Part shown: piece by piece, positions 45,884 through 55,209 of the stretch | How positions within the stretch are numbered: the stretch's first letter is position 1 | How the letters are laid out: the number at the start of each line of letters is the position of its first letter | Assembly: GCF_000406165.1 (NCBI RefSeq) | Contig: NZ_CM001977.1 | Location: forward strand, 412,403-476,402 | Direction: 5' to 3' | DNA length: 64,000 nucleotides | DNA from: Dickeya zeae NCPPB 2538 | GTDB lineage: Bacteria; Pseudomonadota; Gammaproteobacteria; Enterobacterales; Enterobacteriaceae | Translations under genes and position numbers: made by a program | Notes under the pieces: model-generated | Told to the model about the DNA's origin: nothing | The model's input: only the letters and a program-made list of their open reading frames with translations | Database searches by the model: none

Positions 45884-46080
45884 TTGCGCCCCTCCGCCCG
45901 CTGACGGATACGCTCGGCAATCCAGTCGTTAATTTCACTCTCCACCCAGGCGACAGAACGTGCGCCCAGCTTCACCGGCTGGGGAAACTCGCCACGATCG
46001 ATCAGGTAATAGATCCAGGATTTTTTGAGGCTGGTTTTTTTCATCACATCGGGCAAACGCAACAAAGTGAGATTGGACAT
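45880..46080 (-). CDS. alpA: AlpA family transcriptional regulator
   Basis: 66 codons (67 if the ATG one codon earlier is used). MSNLTLLRLPDVMKKTSLKKSWIYYLIDRGEFPQPVKLGARSVAWVESEINDWIAERI is a typical AlpA/MerR-like helix-turn-helix. In P4-like elements such proteins (Vis) switch on excision or late functions. Its start adjoins the stop of the recombinase gene upstream. Confidence 0.92.
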   Translation of the reverse strand: MSNLTLLRLPDVMKKTSLKKSWIYYLIDRGEFPQPVKLGARSVAWVESEINDWIAERIRQRAEGRK

Positions 46081-46082
46081 CA

Positions 46083-46964
46083 TTACGCCTCCTCCTGACG
46101 GGTGTAGACACGTTCAACATAACGGCCACGGCCATCGCCATGACCCAAATCCATCGACACCAGCGCCCGTGCCTCCTGACGGCTAAACCCGTCGGCAAGG
46201 TAGAAACGCATGGCATCCTGCGCCCATGCATAGCGCAGGCTGTGGGGGGAGTGCGGGCCGGTCAGGCCAAGGCGGGTAGTCCGGGCACGCCAGAAATTCA
46301 TGGCGGTTTTCAAATCCGGTTTATCGATGAGTTTGCCGTTGCGGTTGTCGGCGATGACAAGTGCCTCACGCACAGCGGCAAGCACCGCTGCGCTGTCCAG
46401 TACGCGGGTTTCACGCGGTCGCCCGCCTTTGGTGCCAAACACGACAGTGAGCCGGTCAGCCTGCCGGGTCAGTTGCTGCTCCCAGCGCTTGAGCGAGGCG
46501 CAACACTGCACCGCTTCCTGCGAACGCAACCCCAGCAACCGGGCAAGCTGGAGCGCACAGGCCAGACCGGCATCTTCCCGGCGGGCGGACTCCAGCACGG
46601 ACTGATAGAGCGCATCCGGGATGGCATATTTAGTGCCTGCCCGGCTGGCACCACCCAGCCCCAGCGCCTGATTGCTCAGGCGGGGGTCATCCACCAGTTT
46701 TCCCCGGCCTGCCAGACGCAGTACGCTGCGCAAGGCGGACATCTCGTTATGCAACGTGCGCAAAGCCATGCCCTGAGAGCGGCGGGCCGCCACATAGCTT
46801 TCGATATGCCGGGCTTTAACGTGCTGTACGCTGCGCACCTGAATGTTGAGTGTCAGCAGATGACGGCACAAACGCTCAACAATACGGAGGCGATCATGAA
46901 CCGTTTTATGGCTGCCACCCGCCTGTTTCGCCCATGTTTTCATTTCACGACTGAGTTTTGTCAT
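46083..46964 (-). CDS. Second tyrosine recombinase (integrase-domain protein)
   Basis: 293 codons. N-terminal SAM-like domain (TVHDRLRIVERLCRHLLTLNI), then a catalytic domain with R in LARLLGLRSQEAVQC, HSLRY, H in LGHGDGRGRYVERVY and a C-terminal tyrosine. This family is common inside P4-like and ICE-type islands and is distinct from the attL-linked integrase. Its role is not clear; it may excise, invert or resolve. It is first of the leftward alpA-ash-primase group. Confidence 0.82.
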   Translation of the reverse strand: MTKLSREMKTWAKQAGGSHKTVHDRLRIVERLCRHLLTLNIQVRSVQHVKARHIESYVAARRSQGMALRTLHNEMSALRSVLRLAGRGKLVDDPRLSNQALGLGGASRAGTKYAIPDALYQSVLESARREDAGLACALQLARLLGLRSQEAVQCCASLKRWEQQLTRQADRLTVVFGTKGGRPRETRVLDSAAVLAAVREALVIADNRNGKLIDKPDLKTAMNFWRARTTRLGLTGPHSPHSLRYAWAQDAMRFYLADGFSRQEARALVSMDLGHGDGRGRYVERVYTRQEEA

Positions 46965-48046
46965 GCTCTTATCTCGACTTCAGCCCTTCGGCGCATGGCT
47001 GCTATGCAGAGTCGGTGCTCTGCCTGAACGATACCTGTGCGCCGGAGGGCTTGGGTTTTGTTGAGGTATCGGGGGTTCGGTGATGCACACAGTGCAACCG
47101 CTGTTCACACAGTCATACCCCCAGGCAAATCGCCTGCCTCGGTATCGATCCAGAATGCTTTTAAACACAATGAGGCGCGAAAACGGTGGTGTCAGAATGT
47201 TGACACGCAGCGCAAACGGCCATGAGTAAAGTCGAGAAAGACGTCAGTGCGCGGCGTCACTTTCACCTGCTTGCGCGGTAAAAGTGACGCCGGGTGAAAG
47301 CGTTGACATGAGCGAATCCCTGCCGTTGTCTGATGACAAAGCAAAACTACATGACAACACTAAACACACGCCTGTCGTTGCTATGAAGAAGGTGGGGTTA
47401 CGCGATAAAACGCTAACCCTGAGTCAATAAGCGCGCTGAGAACGCTTATTGCTTTAAAAAAAACAAAAAGTTAAAACATAGGCTAACAGGACAGCCATAA
47501 ATGTCTGTCATTGAATCTGGAAGCCGATAGTAGATAAAAGCAGCCCGTTGCCAGCAAAGACATTCAATGCGGCATAAAGTATACGACAGCCCGCCTGCCA
47601 TAGATCAACAGACAGCAACGCCGTTTTTTGCAAGTAAAAACAAGCCATTCTGGCTTTTGTGTAAAGTTAATATTCCTTTATCACCATCATATAGCGTGGT
47701 GATCTCCGTTCTCAAAGGATTAACGGAGGTACCGCTACGGTAATAGCGCCATCTTTCAGGCTACGATGGCATTTTTTCCCTGGCTCTGAAGAAAGGGCCA
47801 TACAGTTCACTACAATCACACACACCAGATACTGGAACCGTACAGCATTGAAGGGGTGACCACCCGAAGGCGTTTCTCTCAGGTCACTCGTATCATCCTG
47901 ACACTGAAAACATTGGCAGTTGTCTAAGACAACGGATTACGCGGATAAAATTACGACAGAATTTTGCAGACTTCAAGTAGTTTGAATATTAATCAAAAGG
48001 GAGTAACCTAGCACTTGGTGCTATAGTTAAGGGATGGAATACTGAC
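46965..48046. other. Gene-free region of the island (about 1.1 kb)
   Basis: No credible gene. Structures seen: a perfect 12-bp inverted repeat cggcgtcacttt / aaagtgacgccg (47252-47263 and 47281-47292), a terminator-like hairpin gccatc/gatggc followed by tttttt (47748-47777), and short inverted repeats near 47710-47740. It may include the promoter of the leftward recombinase operon and decayed sequence. Confidence 0.5.
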
Positions 48047-48236
48047 CTGATTCGTGTATTCAAAACCAAATGGTTTACTAAGGCGGCTAAATCCCACGCT
48101 ATCAAGGATAGTGAGTTATGTCAGGCCATTGAGGCGGTGACTCAGGGGAAAGCCATGCTGCCCTTGCCGATGAAAAGGTTACGGCACTATTAAGCATAAA
48201 GAACGGGGGGAGATTTGCCATGACTGCAAAAAGTAA
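48047..48236 (+). pseudogene. Decayed HigB/RelE-family toxin
   Basis: The first 35 codons read RVFKTKWFTKAAKSHAIKDSELC and so on to AVTQGK, as in a common HigB-type toxin of about 115 residues. Then a large internal deletion leads into ADEKVTALLSIKNG and, in another frame, EICHDCKK, the usual toxin C-terminus overlapping the antitoxin start. The initiator position holds CTG. The toxin is clearly inactive, leaving the antitoxin alone. Confidence 0.75.
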
Positions 48237-48543
48237 ATTCAAAAGCCCGGCATTTGAGGCCATTCACAGTGCCGCGTCTGGCTTATTCAGCGTTGATGCT
48301 ATCCCACAAGAAACGATGCGCAATTTTGACAACGCGTGCCTTAATAGTGTCGAGTCTCTTCAGCCTCTGGAAATTAAAGCGCTGCGTGAGAAGTTAAACG
48401 TCAGTCAGCCAGTTTTCGCCCGTTACCTGAACACCAGTGTTTCGACAGTGCAGAAATGGGAAAGCGGCGCAAAACGCCCCTGCGGGTTATCGCTGAAACT
48501 GCTTACAGTCGTGCAGAAGCATGGGTTGAAGGTGTTGGTTTGA
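48220..48543 (+). CDS. Orphan HigA-like antitoxin (XRE family)
   Basis: 107 codons, intact. An N-terminal extension (FKSPAFEAIHSAASGLFSVDAIPQETMRNFD) precedes a helix-turn-helix at about 50-100 (IKALREKLNVSQPVFARYLNTSVSTVQKWESGAKRPCG). Its toxin partner just upstream is degraded. It may still repress its own promoter or cross-protect against a related toxin. Confidence 0.88.
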   Translation: MTAKSKFKSPAFEAIHSAASGLFSVDAIPQETMRNFDNACLNSVESLQPLEIKALREKLNVSQPVFARYLNTSVSTVQKWESGAKRPCGLSLKLLTVVQKHGLKVLV

Positions 48544-48793
48544 TTGAGTTATAAGCAGTAGTAGTTATGTTGACCTATAAAAATATCTTCGTAGAAGAAT
48601 AAAAAATTTTAACTATATGTTCTCAAGTATATAAATTTTTGCAGTATCATTAGACTTCCTCGTAAAAATTTTAAGCACAAGAGTTTTTGGTGAGCCTTTT
48701 AGAAAAATTTCCGCATAGATTTAGCTGTTATTAATTTAATGCGAATAATTAGTATTGTAATTATATTTTTTACACATAAACTTCGAGGGTGAA

Positions 48794-49738
48794 ATGGATT
48801 TGTTATGCTCAGCTTTAGAGGAACTCGTTCGAGGTGACGACACTAGTTTGAACGCATTTTTTCATGTTGTTGATACAGGTGTCTCTGTTGCTGAAACTGC
48901 TGCCACATGTCATTTTCATTGCATAAATCTCGATGGAAATGGTCGGCCTAGAGTTGATGCATTAGTAAAGCACCTTATATGTCATCTTGTCGATTATACG
49001 ATTCCAAGAAAAAGAATTTTAGAGGCAATGGCGTTTCAGAGTGAGACAGGCTCTACTGTAAAAACTGTACAATTACTTATTGAAGCTATGGGGCTATTTA
49101 GCCGACTTGCAAAAAGTGGTGAGGGTGGCGAGTTAATTTTATTTATCTTGGCTGAACGTTTTTTAAGATTACCACAACTAATTTGTAAGATGAATCTCAA
49201 AACAAGCACGCAAATGCATTATCACGGTGCAGATGGCTTACATGTTGGTGTAGATAAAGATAAAGAGAGGCTTTGTTTATATTGGGGCGAGTCTAAGTTG
49301 TTTTCAAGTGTTAGCAATGGTGTTTATGAGTGCATGAAAAGTATTGCCCCATTATTGTTGGGGACTGGAGGGATTGGAAGCCCAGAGGAACGAGATTTAC
49401 AATTGTTAGGTCAGTTTATGAATGTAGAAGACCCCGCTCTTGAAAATGCACTAAAAAGATATCTTGATCCTGATAGCCCAAATTTTAATTCAGTTGAATT
49501 CAGAGGATTATGTTTAGTAGGATTTGATTCTGATAAATATCCTAAAGAAGCAAATGAATTAAATATTGAACAGGTTAAGAGTATTTTGTCTGAAGAGTTG
49601 GAAAGTTGGCAAGGGACAGTAAAAAAAAGAGTCTCTGAAGAAAGAATTGAAAAATTTTCATTGCATGTTTTTTTAATACCATTTCCATCGGTTGATAATT
49701 TCAGATCGTCGTTTAAGGCTGCTTTAGGGGTAAACTAA
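48794..49738 (+). CDS. hamA: Hachiman defence protein HamA (DUF1837)
   Basis: 314 codons, AT-rich. The DUF1837 core is clear: GEGGELILFILAERFLRLPQLICKMNLKT, then HYHGADGLHVGV and, at residues 165-168, GESK, the D/E-x-K-type nuclease motif. HamA with helicase HamB forms the Hachiman anti-phage system, in which HamA is a DNA nuclease held in check until HamB detects abnormal DNA. The stop overlaps the hamB start (TAATG). Ribosome site GAGGGT. Confidence 0.85.
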   Translation: MDLLCSALEELVRGDDTSLNAFFHVVDTGVSVAETAATCHFHCINLDGNGRPRVDALVKHLICHLVDYTIPRKRILEAMAFQSETGSTVKTVQLLIEAMGLFSRLAKSGEGGELILFILAERFLRLPQLICKMNLKTSTQMHYHGADGLHVGVDKDKERLCLYWGESKLFSSVSNGVYECMKSIAPLLLGTGGIGSPEERDLQLLGQFMNVEDPALENALKRYLDPDSPNFNSVEFRGLCLVGFDSDKYPKEANELNIEQVKSILSEELESWQGTVKKRVSEERIEKFSLHVFLIPFPSVDNFRSSFKAALGVN

Positions 49739-52350
49739 TGTCAATGAAAGAATTACCTCAGTGGTTAATTGAAAATAAGGGGTTTAAGAAAAAACTGAGA
49801 GAGTTAACAATGGACTCGGTAAGATCTCAGTTTGATTCTGTTAGGAAAAATGGAGAGGAAGAAGGAGAGATAGATATAAGTTACATGCTTACATGTGCGA
49901 GTTTATTGGCTTATTCGAATGAAAATAAATGTCAAGAGGCTGCTTTAAGAATTGCACAATACTGCTTACAGAGTGAAGTTCCTAAGAATAAAAAAGATGG
50001 GGCTGCATTAATATTAGATGCTTTAGTTAATAATGCAACTATTAGGCTGGCAGAAAAAAGAAATATGCTAGATAGTGGCTATGAGCAAAGAATTCCACTT
50101 AGCGCTCAATTAGAATCTACAAAAAGAAGAATATTGCATACGATAAATTTATCTGATGAAAGTAAAATCATTGCAAATAAGTTTCAAAGTGAATTTTGGG
50201 ATAGTGCTATTGAAAATTCTTGGATCAGCGTTTCTGCTCCTACGTCAGTAGGTAAATCATTTATACTTGAAATTTGGATTCAAGAATATTTAATTAATTA
50301 TAAAAACAATCTCGTTATTTATTTAGTTCCTACTAGAGCACTGATATCTGAGGTAGAGAATGACCTTATTAGTCGTTTAGACCCCTTAGGAAATGGTAGT
50401 GTAAATGTTGCGTCCATGCCTTTGAATTCCTCATATATTGAGGGTAAACCAAATGCTTTAGTTTTTACTCAGGAAAGGTTACATATCTTTCTTAACTCTT
50501 TTACATCACCACCCAAAATAGATGTGCTCATCGTGGATGAAGCACATAAGATCGGAGATGGTTATCGAGGCGTTTTTTTACAACAAGTTATAGAAAGTGT
50601 CACTGAGAATAATCGGGATGTGCAAGTAATATTCGCTAGTCCGTTTACTGCAAATCCAGAAGTGTTATTGGAAGACGTACCCTTTAATAAAAGCAGCAAG
50701 TCTCTAAGAAGTTCAGACATTACGGTAAATCAAAATTTAATTTGGGTAACACAAAAACCAAGAAAGCCAAAAGAATGGAATATGGGGTTGTGTTTTCAGG
50801 ACGAGTTAGTCTCCGTGGGTGAATTTTCCTTAAAAAATTCACCCTCATCAGAAAGTAAAAGACTTCCATTTGTAGCAATGGCATTGTCAAATGGAGGGCC
50901 GGGGAATATTATCTACGTTAATGGTGCAGCAGAGGCAGAGAAAACTGCAACTCAGATTTATAATATGCTTGATGATTCAGATAAGACTGATGATGAAATA
51001 TCTCGCCTAATTGAACTTTGCGAAAAAACCATACATAAAAATTTTAAGTTGAATAAAACTCTTTCTCGAGGTGTCGCGTTTCACTATGGAAATATGCCTT
51101 TGTTAGTAAAGACAGAGATAGAAAGATTATTTAGCAAAAATAAAATAAGATACTTAATCTGTACCTCTACTCTCGTAGAGGGTGTAAATATGTCTTGCAA
51201 AAATATTTTCATAAGAGGACCCAAAAAAGGTAATAGAACTCTTATGAGTACAGAAGATTTTTGGAATTTAGCTGGTAGAGCTGGTCGATGGGGAAAAGAG
51301 TTCCAAGGGAATGTTATATGCGTGGATTCTAATATAGAAAATCTTTGGCTCAATGGAGAGCCTCCAAAGAACAAATCTGGTATAAAAATAAGTAGAACGA
51401 TAGATAAAATATCAAATGACATATCAAGTATAGTTGGTTATATATATTCTGATAACCATTTAACCATCTCAATGAATACTCCTGAGTTGGAACATGTATT
51501 TAGTTATTTAGTTATGTCACAAATAAAGTATGGTTCTTTAGCTTCCAGCCCCTATTTGAAAAGAATTCCTAGGATGGACTTGGAAGATTTAGAGGAAATA
51601 ATAATAGATGTGATTGGTACACTAACATTTCCTCTTGAGGTGATAATTCGTAACCCAGGTATAAGTCCTTTACTTATGCAAGAGTTATATAATCGTTTCT
51701 CTTCTGATCCCCAAAAAAAACCTGAAAGATTGTTGCTTGCTGACCCAAGTAGCGATGACGCGTTATCTTCCTATGTGGCTGCTTTTACTAGAATATCAGA
51801 TAATTTAAGTACAAAATTAGGTTTCACTTCCAAACAAGCATATGTTAGAGCTCTATTGGTTGTAAGGTGGGTCAGAGGATTCCAGCTAGCCAGATTAATT
51901 ACTGATAGAATCAAGTTTGAAAAAAATAAAAAAACATCAATCAATGAAGCATCTCTCATTAGGGAAGTCATGAAGGATGTCGAAGAAATTGCTAGATATC
52001 AAGCACCAAGGTTGTTGTCCTGTTATAATGATCTCTTGGTTGCTTATTTTGATAGCATCGGTAGGGTTGATCTGAAGAATGAGGTTATAGATATTACTGT
52101 ATACCTTGAACTTGGTGTTAATCAAAAAACACAAATCTCCCTAATGGGACTCGGTATGTCTAGAACAGCATCTGTTATGTTATCAGAGCTTATTCCTGAT
52201 GAGAATTTTGAAAAATCTGAATGTGTTAAATGGCTGTTGGGGAACTCTTGGCAAAAAGATGATTTGCCCGAGCTCGTAAAAAATGAAATTGAAATTGCTC
52301 TGGAAAATTATTGCCGAAAAAATGGAATTATTATAGATGCTTATCGATAA
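49738..52350 (+). CDS. hamB: Hachiman defence helicase HamB (superfamily 2)
   Basis: 870 codons. Motif I APTSVGKS (about 166-174), Ia VPTRALI, II VDEAHKIGDG (about 265-274), III FASPF, V TSTLVEGVNMSCKNIF and VI LAGRAGRWGKEFQG (about 511-524) form a complete Ski2-like helicase core. The long C-terminal part is helical and lacks a recognised domain. With HamA it makes the Hachiman complex. Strongly AT-rich compared with the backbone; apparently functional, with no breaks. Confidence 0.88.
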   Translation: MSMKELPQWLIENKGFKKKLRELTMDSVRSQFDSVRKNGEEEGEIDISYMLTCASLLAYSNENKCQEAALRIAQYCLQSEVPKNKKDGAALILDALVNNATIRLAEKRNMLDSGYEQRIPLSAQLESTKRRILHTINLSDESKIIANKFQSEFWDSAIENSWISVSAPTSVGKSFILEIWIQEYLINYKNNLVIYLVPTRALISEVENDLISRLDPLGNGSVNVASMPLNSSYIEGKPNALVFTQERLHIFLNSFTSPPKIDVLIVDEAHKIGDGYRGVFLQQVIESVTENNRDVQVIFASPFTANPEVLLEDVPFNKSSKSLRSSDITVNQNLIWVTQKPRKPKEWNMGLCFQDELVSVGEFSLKNSPSSESKRLPFVAMALSNGGPGNIIYVNGAAEAEKTATQIYNMLDDSDKTDDEISRLIELCEKTIHKNFKLNKTLSRGVAFHYGNMPLLVKTEIERLFSKNKIRYLICTSTLVEGVNMSCKNIFIRGPKKGNRTLMSTEDFWNLAGRAGRWGKEFQGNVICVDSNIENLWLNGEPPKNKSGIKISRTIDKISNDISSIVGYIYSDNHLTISMNTPELEHVFSYLVMSQIKYGSLASSPYLKRIPRMDLEDLEEIIIDVIGTLTFPLEVIIRNPGISPLLMQELYNRFSSDPQKKPERLLLADPSSDDALSSYVAAFTRISDNLSTKLGFTSKQAYVRALLVVRWVRGFQLARLITDRIKFEKNKKTSINEASLIREVMKDVEEIARYQAPRLLSCYNDLLVAYFDSIGRVDLKNEVIDITVYLELGVNQKTQISLMGLGMSRTASVMLSELIPDENFEKSECVKWLLGNSWQKDDLPELVKNEIEIALENYCRKNGIIIDAYR

Positions 52351-52500
52351 TATAATGTACATATATTTTATACCTCATAAGTTTTAAATCGTGTCTTGTA
52401 TTAATGTGTCCGTTTCTCAGGTCTGACTCTTGGTTGCATAGGGATGGACACAATCAATCACCAATGTCGAGCTTGGCAGGTGGATAGGTAAAAATATGTA

Positions 52501-52525
52501 TTTTGGGGTCAAAATGGTGGTCAAT
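52501..52525. promoter_or_regulatory. GGGGTCA/GTGGTCA direct repeats near the right end
   Basis: ttttggggtcaaaatggtgg followed by tcaat aligns over 25 bases with 39758-39782 beside the integrase. The pair is about 80 bases inside the right repeat. Matched sites at both ends fit integrase arm-type or excisionase sites. Confidence 0.55.
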
Positions 52526-52578
52526 AAAACCATGTGTAAAATAAATTTTTTTAAAATCAATAAATTAAAAGGTTATCC

Positions 52579-52757
52579 CGAGTCCGGCCTTCGCACCAAA
52601 ATTCAAAAATCAAGCCACCTTTGGGTGGCTTTTTTTGTCCGTCATCGTCTACTAAATTCCATATATCATTGTTAAATAAAGATTTAATCTAATTTTATTG
52701 CCTGTGTGGATTGTGCGTTTTTTCCACAGTGGTCTTTTTGCATCCGTTGTAATCCAG
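52579..52757 (+). repeat. Right attachment repeat
   Basis: Copy of 39572-39750: tRNA 3' end (cgagtccggccttcg, one G missing before cacc), the agccacc/ggtggct terminator, and the AT-rich flank with tatatcattgttaaataaag. Only the tRNA end is duplicated, not a whole tRNA. It is attR of the first element and attL of the remnant that follows. Confidence 0.85.
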
Positions 52758-52763
52758 CGGTTG

Positions 52764-52815
52764 TTGGGGGGCATAATCGGGGGCATCTCCACTTTGATAA
52801 GATATGTGCCCCCAA
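52764..52815. promoter_or_regulatory. GGGGGCA repeats before the second integrase
   Basis: Two direct copies (GGGGGGCA near 52766, GGGGGCA near 52779) and an inverted TGCCCCC (52807-52813) abut the integrase start. The arrangement equals that at 39758-39809, but the core is GGGGGCA instead of GGGTCA. Confidence 0.5.
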
Positions 52816-52816
52816 A

Positions 52817-53458
52817 ATGAAGCTCAATGCCCGTCAGGTCGAGACTGCCAAGCCCAAAGAGAAAACCTACAAGATGGCGGATGGGGGCGGCTTATACCTT
52901 GAGATTACCCCACGCGGTTCAAAATACTGGCGCATGAAGTATCGGCGTCCAGATGACAGGAAAGAAGACCGGCTGGCTTTTGGTGTTTGGCCGACAGTCA
53001 CCCTGGCGGATGCTCGCGCTAAACGTGATGAAGCTAAAAAGCTGCTGGTGCAAGGTATTGACCCAAAGGCTGGACAAAAAGAGGCACAGGCTGAAACTGC
53101 GGGGGCGTATACCTTTGAGAGTATCGCCCGGCAGTGGCACGCCAGCAACAAGCGCTGGGGCGATTATCACCGCGCACGGGTGATGCGTTATCTTGAACTG
53201 TACATTTTTCCACATATTGGCACGGCAGATATCCGTAAACTCAAAACCAGCCATCTGTTAGCGCCGATAAAAGCGGTGGATGCCAGCGGCAAGCATGATG
53301 TAGCACAACGCCTGCAACAGCGTGTTACGGCGATTATGCGCTATGCCGTGCAGAACGATTATATTGACTCTAACCCGGCCAGTGACATTGTAAGTATCCC
53401 TGCAAACCGAGCCATTCACTTTTATAGATTTTCCGACATACTGGCTATGTCCCTCTGA
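52817..53458 (+). pseudogene. Truncated second integrase, P4 family
   Basis: Starts MKLNARQVETAKPKEKTYKMADGGGLYLEITPRGSKYW and continues to NPASDI (about residue 191), then switches to IS-derived codons up to 53458. The arm- and core-binding domains are present, the whole catalytic domain is missing. It belongs to a different subfamily from the integrase at 39812. It marks a second element inserted in tandem at leuX and later broken by an insertion sequence. Confidence 0.88.
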
Positions 53459-53560
53459 GGGGATCGCTATGCGCAAGGTACGATTTACTGAGCACTAGAT
53501 CATCGCCGTTCTGAAGTCTGTTGAAGCCGGACATACCGTCAAGAATGTCTGCCGCGAAAC
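53389..53560 (+). mobile_element. IS3-family (IS407-like) fragment
   Basis: From tgtaagtatccc (probable left end) to about 53560. From 53469 it encodes MRKVRFTEH, a stop, then IIAVLKSVEAGHTVKNVCRET, the start of an IS407-type OrfA with an in-frame TAG where a Gln codon is expected. The rest of the IS is missing. It joins the truncated integrase to backbone-like DNA, so a deletion followed the insertion. Confidence 0.75.
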
Positions 53561-53696
53561 AATCTGACCAACCCCACCAAAAATCCCCCGCAGATAGCAT
53601 GCAGTGGTTTGCGTTATGGACTAACTTCATTACCATGTCGGCACTTTGTATTCGTAGCTTCCGGCGATGGGCCGGCGGGCGTCAGCCAGAGGAACC

Positions 53697-55172
53697 GTGT
53701 TGTCTCCTTCTCACACTTCCCAGACCTATTGGATGAACAAAAAACGGGCGGCGATCCTGTTTTCCTGCATGTTGCTGAGCGCATTTTTGGTGATCAGTTG
53801 GAGCAGTTATCAGGTGGCGCGCCATTCGCTGTTCGATGAGATTTCAGAAAGCTCGCTGCCGCTGACCAGTGATAATGTCTATTCCGAAATTCAGCGCGAC
53901 CTGCTTAATCCCATTTTTATTTCATCGCTGATGGCGCACGACACCTTCGTGAAAGACTGGGTGCTGTCCAATGAAACGGATCCGCAGGCGATGACTCGCT
54001 ATCTTCGGGAGATCGATCGGCGTTTTAATACGGTGGTGTCCTTTTTCGTTTCCAATAATACCCACCGCTATTACGACCCAGAGAAGATAAGTCATACGCT
54101 TTTAGAAACGTCTCCTGAAGATAAGTGGTTTTTTGATATCAGGGATGAAAAGGATGGCGACCCTTACGATATTGAGATCGGTGTCGATCCAGAAAATCGC
54201 ACCCGGATGGATATTTTTATCAATTATAAGGTGTTTGATTATAGCGGTAACTTTATTGGGGTGACCGGTGTGGGCTTGCCGGTGCAGCGGGTTACCCAAT
54301 TGATCGAAACCTACGAACAGCGCTATAACCGCACCATCTACCTTATTGATGAAGATGGCGATGTGATGTTGCACAGCAAGGCGTTTCATCGTGCGTCGAA
54401 TATTCACCAACAGCCGGGGTTACAGTCGCTGGCAACCCAGGTGCTGACCTCGCCGGGCGGCAGCTATCGCTACTCGTTGAATGGTGAAAATATCTTTTTG
54501 AACACCCGCGTTATTCCGGAGTTCGGCTGGAAGCTGATGGTGGAGCAGAACAGCGGGCCGCATGACCGACAACTGTGGATCACGCTACTGAAAAATACCG
54601 GTATCAGTATTACGGCCAGCATCGCCATGTTGTTGCTGATCTGGCTGACTATCGGTGCATACCAGCGGCGGCTTGAGCTGATGGCCACCACCGATAAACT
54701 GACCGGCCTGATGAACCGACAAGCGTTCGAATACATTTTTCGGACCTTGCGGATGAAACAATCGGCGCAGCAACGTACGTTCTCGATCATTCTGATCGAC
54801 CTGGACTTTTTTAAGAAAATTAACGATCAGTACGGGCATCACATCGGTGATCGGGTGTTGGTGAGAACTGCACGATTGATCCAGCGGGCGATTCGTAAAA
54901 CAGATTCCGCCTGCCGCTGGGGGGGCGAAGAGTTCGTGCTGCTGCTGGGCGATTGTTCGCTGCATCAGGCTCATCGCGTCGCCGAGAAGATTCGTCAGGC
55001 CGTTCACTTTGCGCTGGTGTCGCATCGCCATCAGGTGATTAACCTGACCATCAGTTGCGGTGTCGCGGAATCTAATCCCGGTGAAAGTATCGACCATCTG
55101 GTACAACGTGCCGACAAGGCGCTGTATCAGGCCAAGCGTCAGGGGCGTGATCAGGCGGTGATGGCTGAGTGA
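53697..55172 (+). CDS. Membrane diguanylate cyclase with dCache-like sensor
   Basis: 491 codons from GTG, chosen for AGAGGA five bases upstream; an ATG at 53733 is possible. Two membrane segments enclose a large periplasmic sensor (LLNPIFISSLMAHDTFVKDWVL, typical dCache start). The GGDEF domain has the intact active motif RWGGEEF and ends DKALYQAKRQGRDQA. It makes cyclic di-GMP and would shift cells toward sessile behaviour. It is the first complete gene after the broken second element. Confidence 0.92.
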   Translation: MLSPSHTSQTYWMNKKRAAILFSCMLLSAFLVISWSSYQVARHSLFDEISESSLPLTSDNVYSEIQRDLLNPIFISSLMAHDTFVKDWVLSNETDPQAMTRYLREIDRRFNTVVSFFVSNNTHRYYDPEKISHTLLETSPEDKWFFDIRDEKDGDPYDIEIGVDPENRTRMDIFINYKVFDYSGNFIGVTGVGLPVQRVTQLIETYEQRYNRTIYLIDEDGDVMLHSKAFHRASNIHQQPGLQSLATQVLTSPGGSYRYSLNGENIFLNTRVIPEFGWKLMVEQNSGPHDRQLWITLLKNTGISITASIAMLLLIWLTIGAYQRRLELMATTDKLTGLMNRQAFEYIFRTLRMKQSAQQRTFSIILIDLDFFKKINDQYGHHIGDRVLVRTARLIQRAIRKTDSACRWGGEEFVLLLGDCSLHQAHRVAEKIRQAVHFALVSHRHQVINLTISCGVAESNPGESIDHLVQRADKALYQAKRQGRDQAVMAE

Positions 55173-55209
55173 ATAACCGGCTGAAAAATCAGGGCTGTAA
55201 TGGTAATCA

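Larger units (their letters stand above)
39593..52578. mobile_element. P4-like integrative element in leuX (about 13 kb)
   Basis: Bounded by the tRNA-derived direct repeats at 39572 and 52579. Contains a tyrosine integrase next to attL, an AlpA regulator, an alpha-type primase/helicase, an Ash-like gene with a C4-type RNA, a second recombinase, hipBA, a broken higBA pair and the hamAB defence genes. No capsid or conjugation genes are seen, so it resembles a phage satellite or a derivative island. The right third is strongly AT-rich. Confidence 0.88.

Noticed and set aside
48794..52350. Claim of a new two-gene defence system
   Set aside because: The DUF1837 and helicase pair fits the described Hachiman system, so it is reported as such.
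52579..52607. A second tRNA-Leu gene
   Set aside because: Only the T-arm and acceptor end are present, with one G missing; it is an attachment repeat.
53588..53696. Upstream extension of the diguanylate cyclase (MGRRASARGT...)
   Set aside because: Low-quality N-terminus without ribosome site; GTG at 53697 has AGAGGA and leads directly to the membrane segment.
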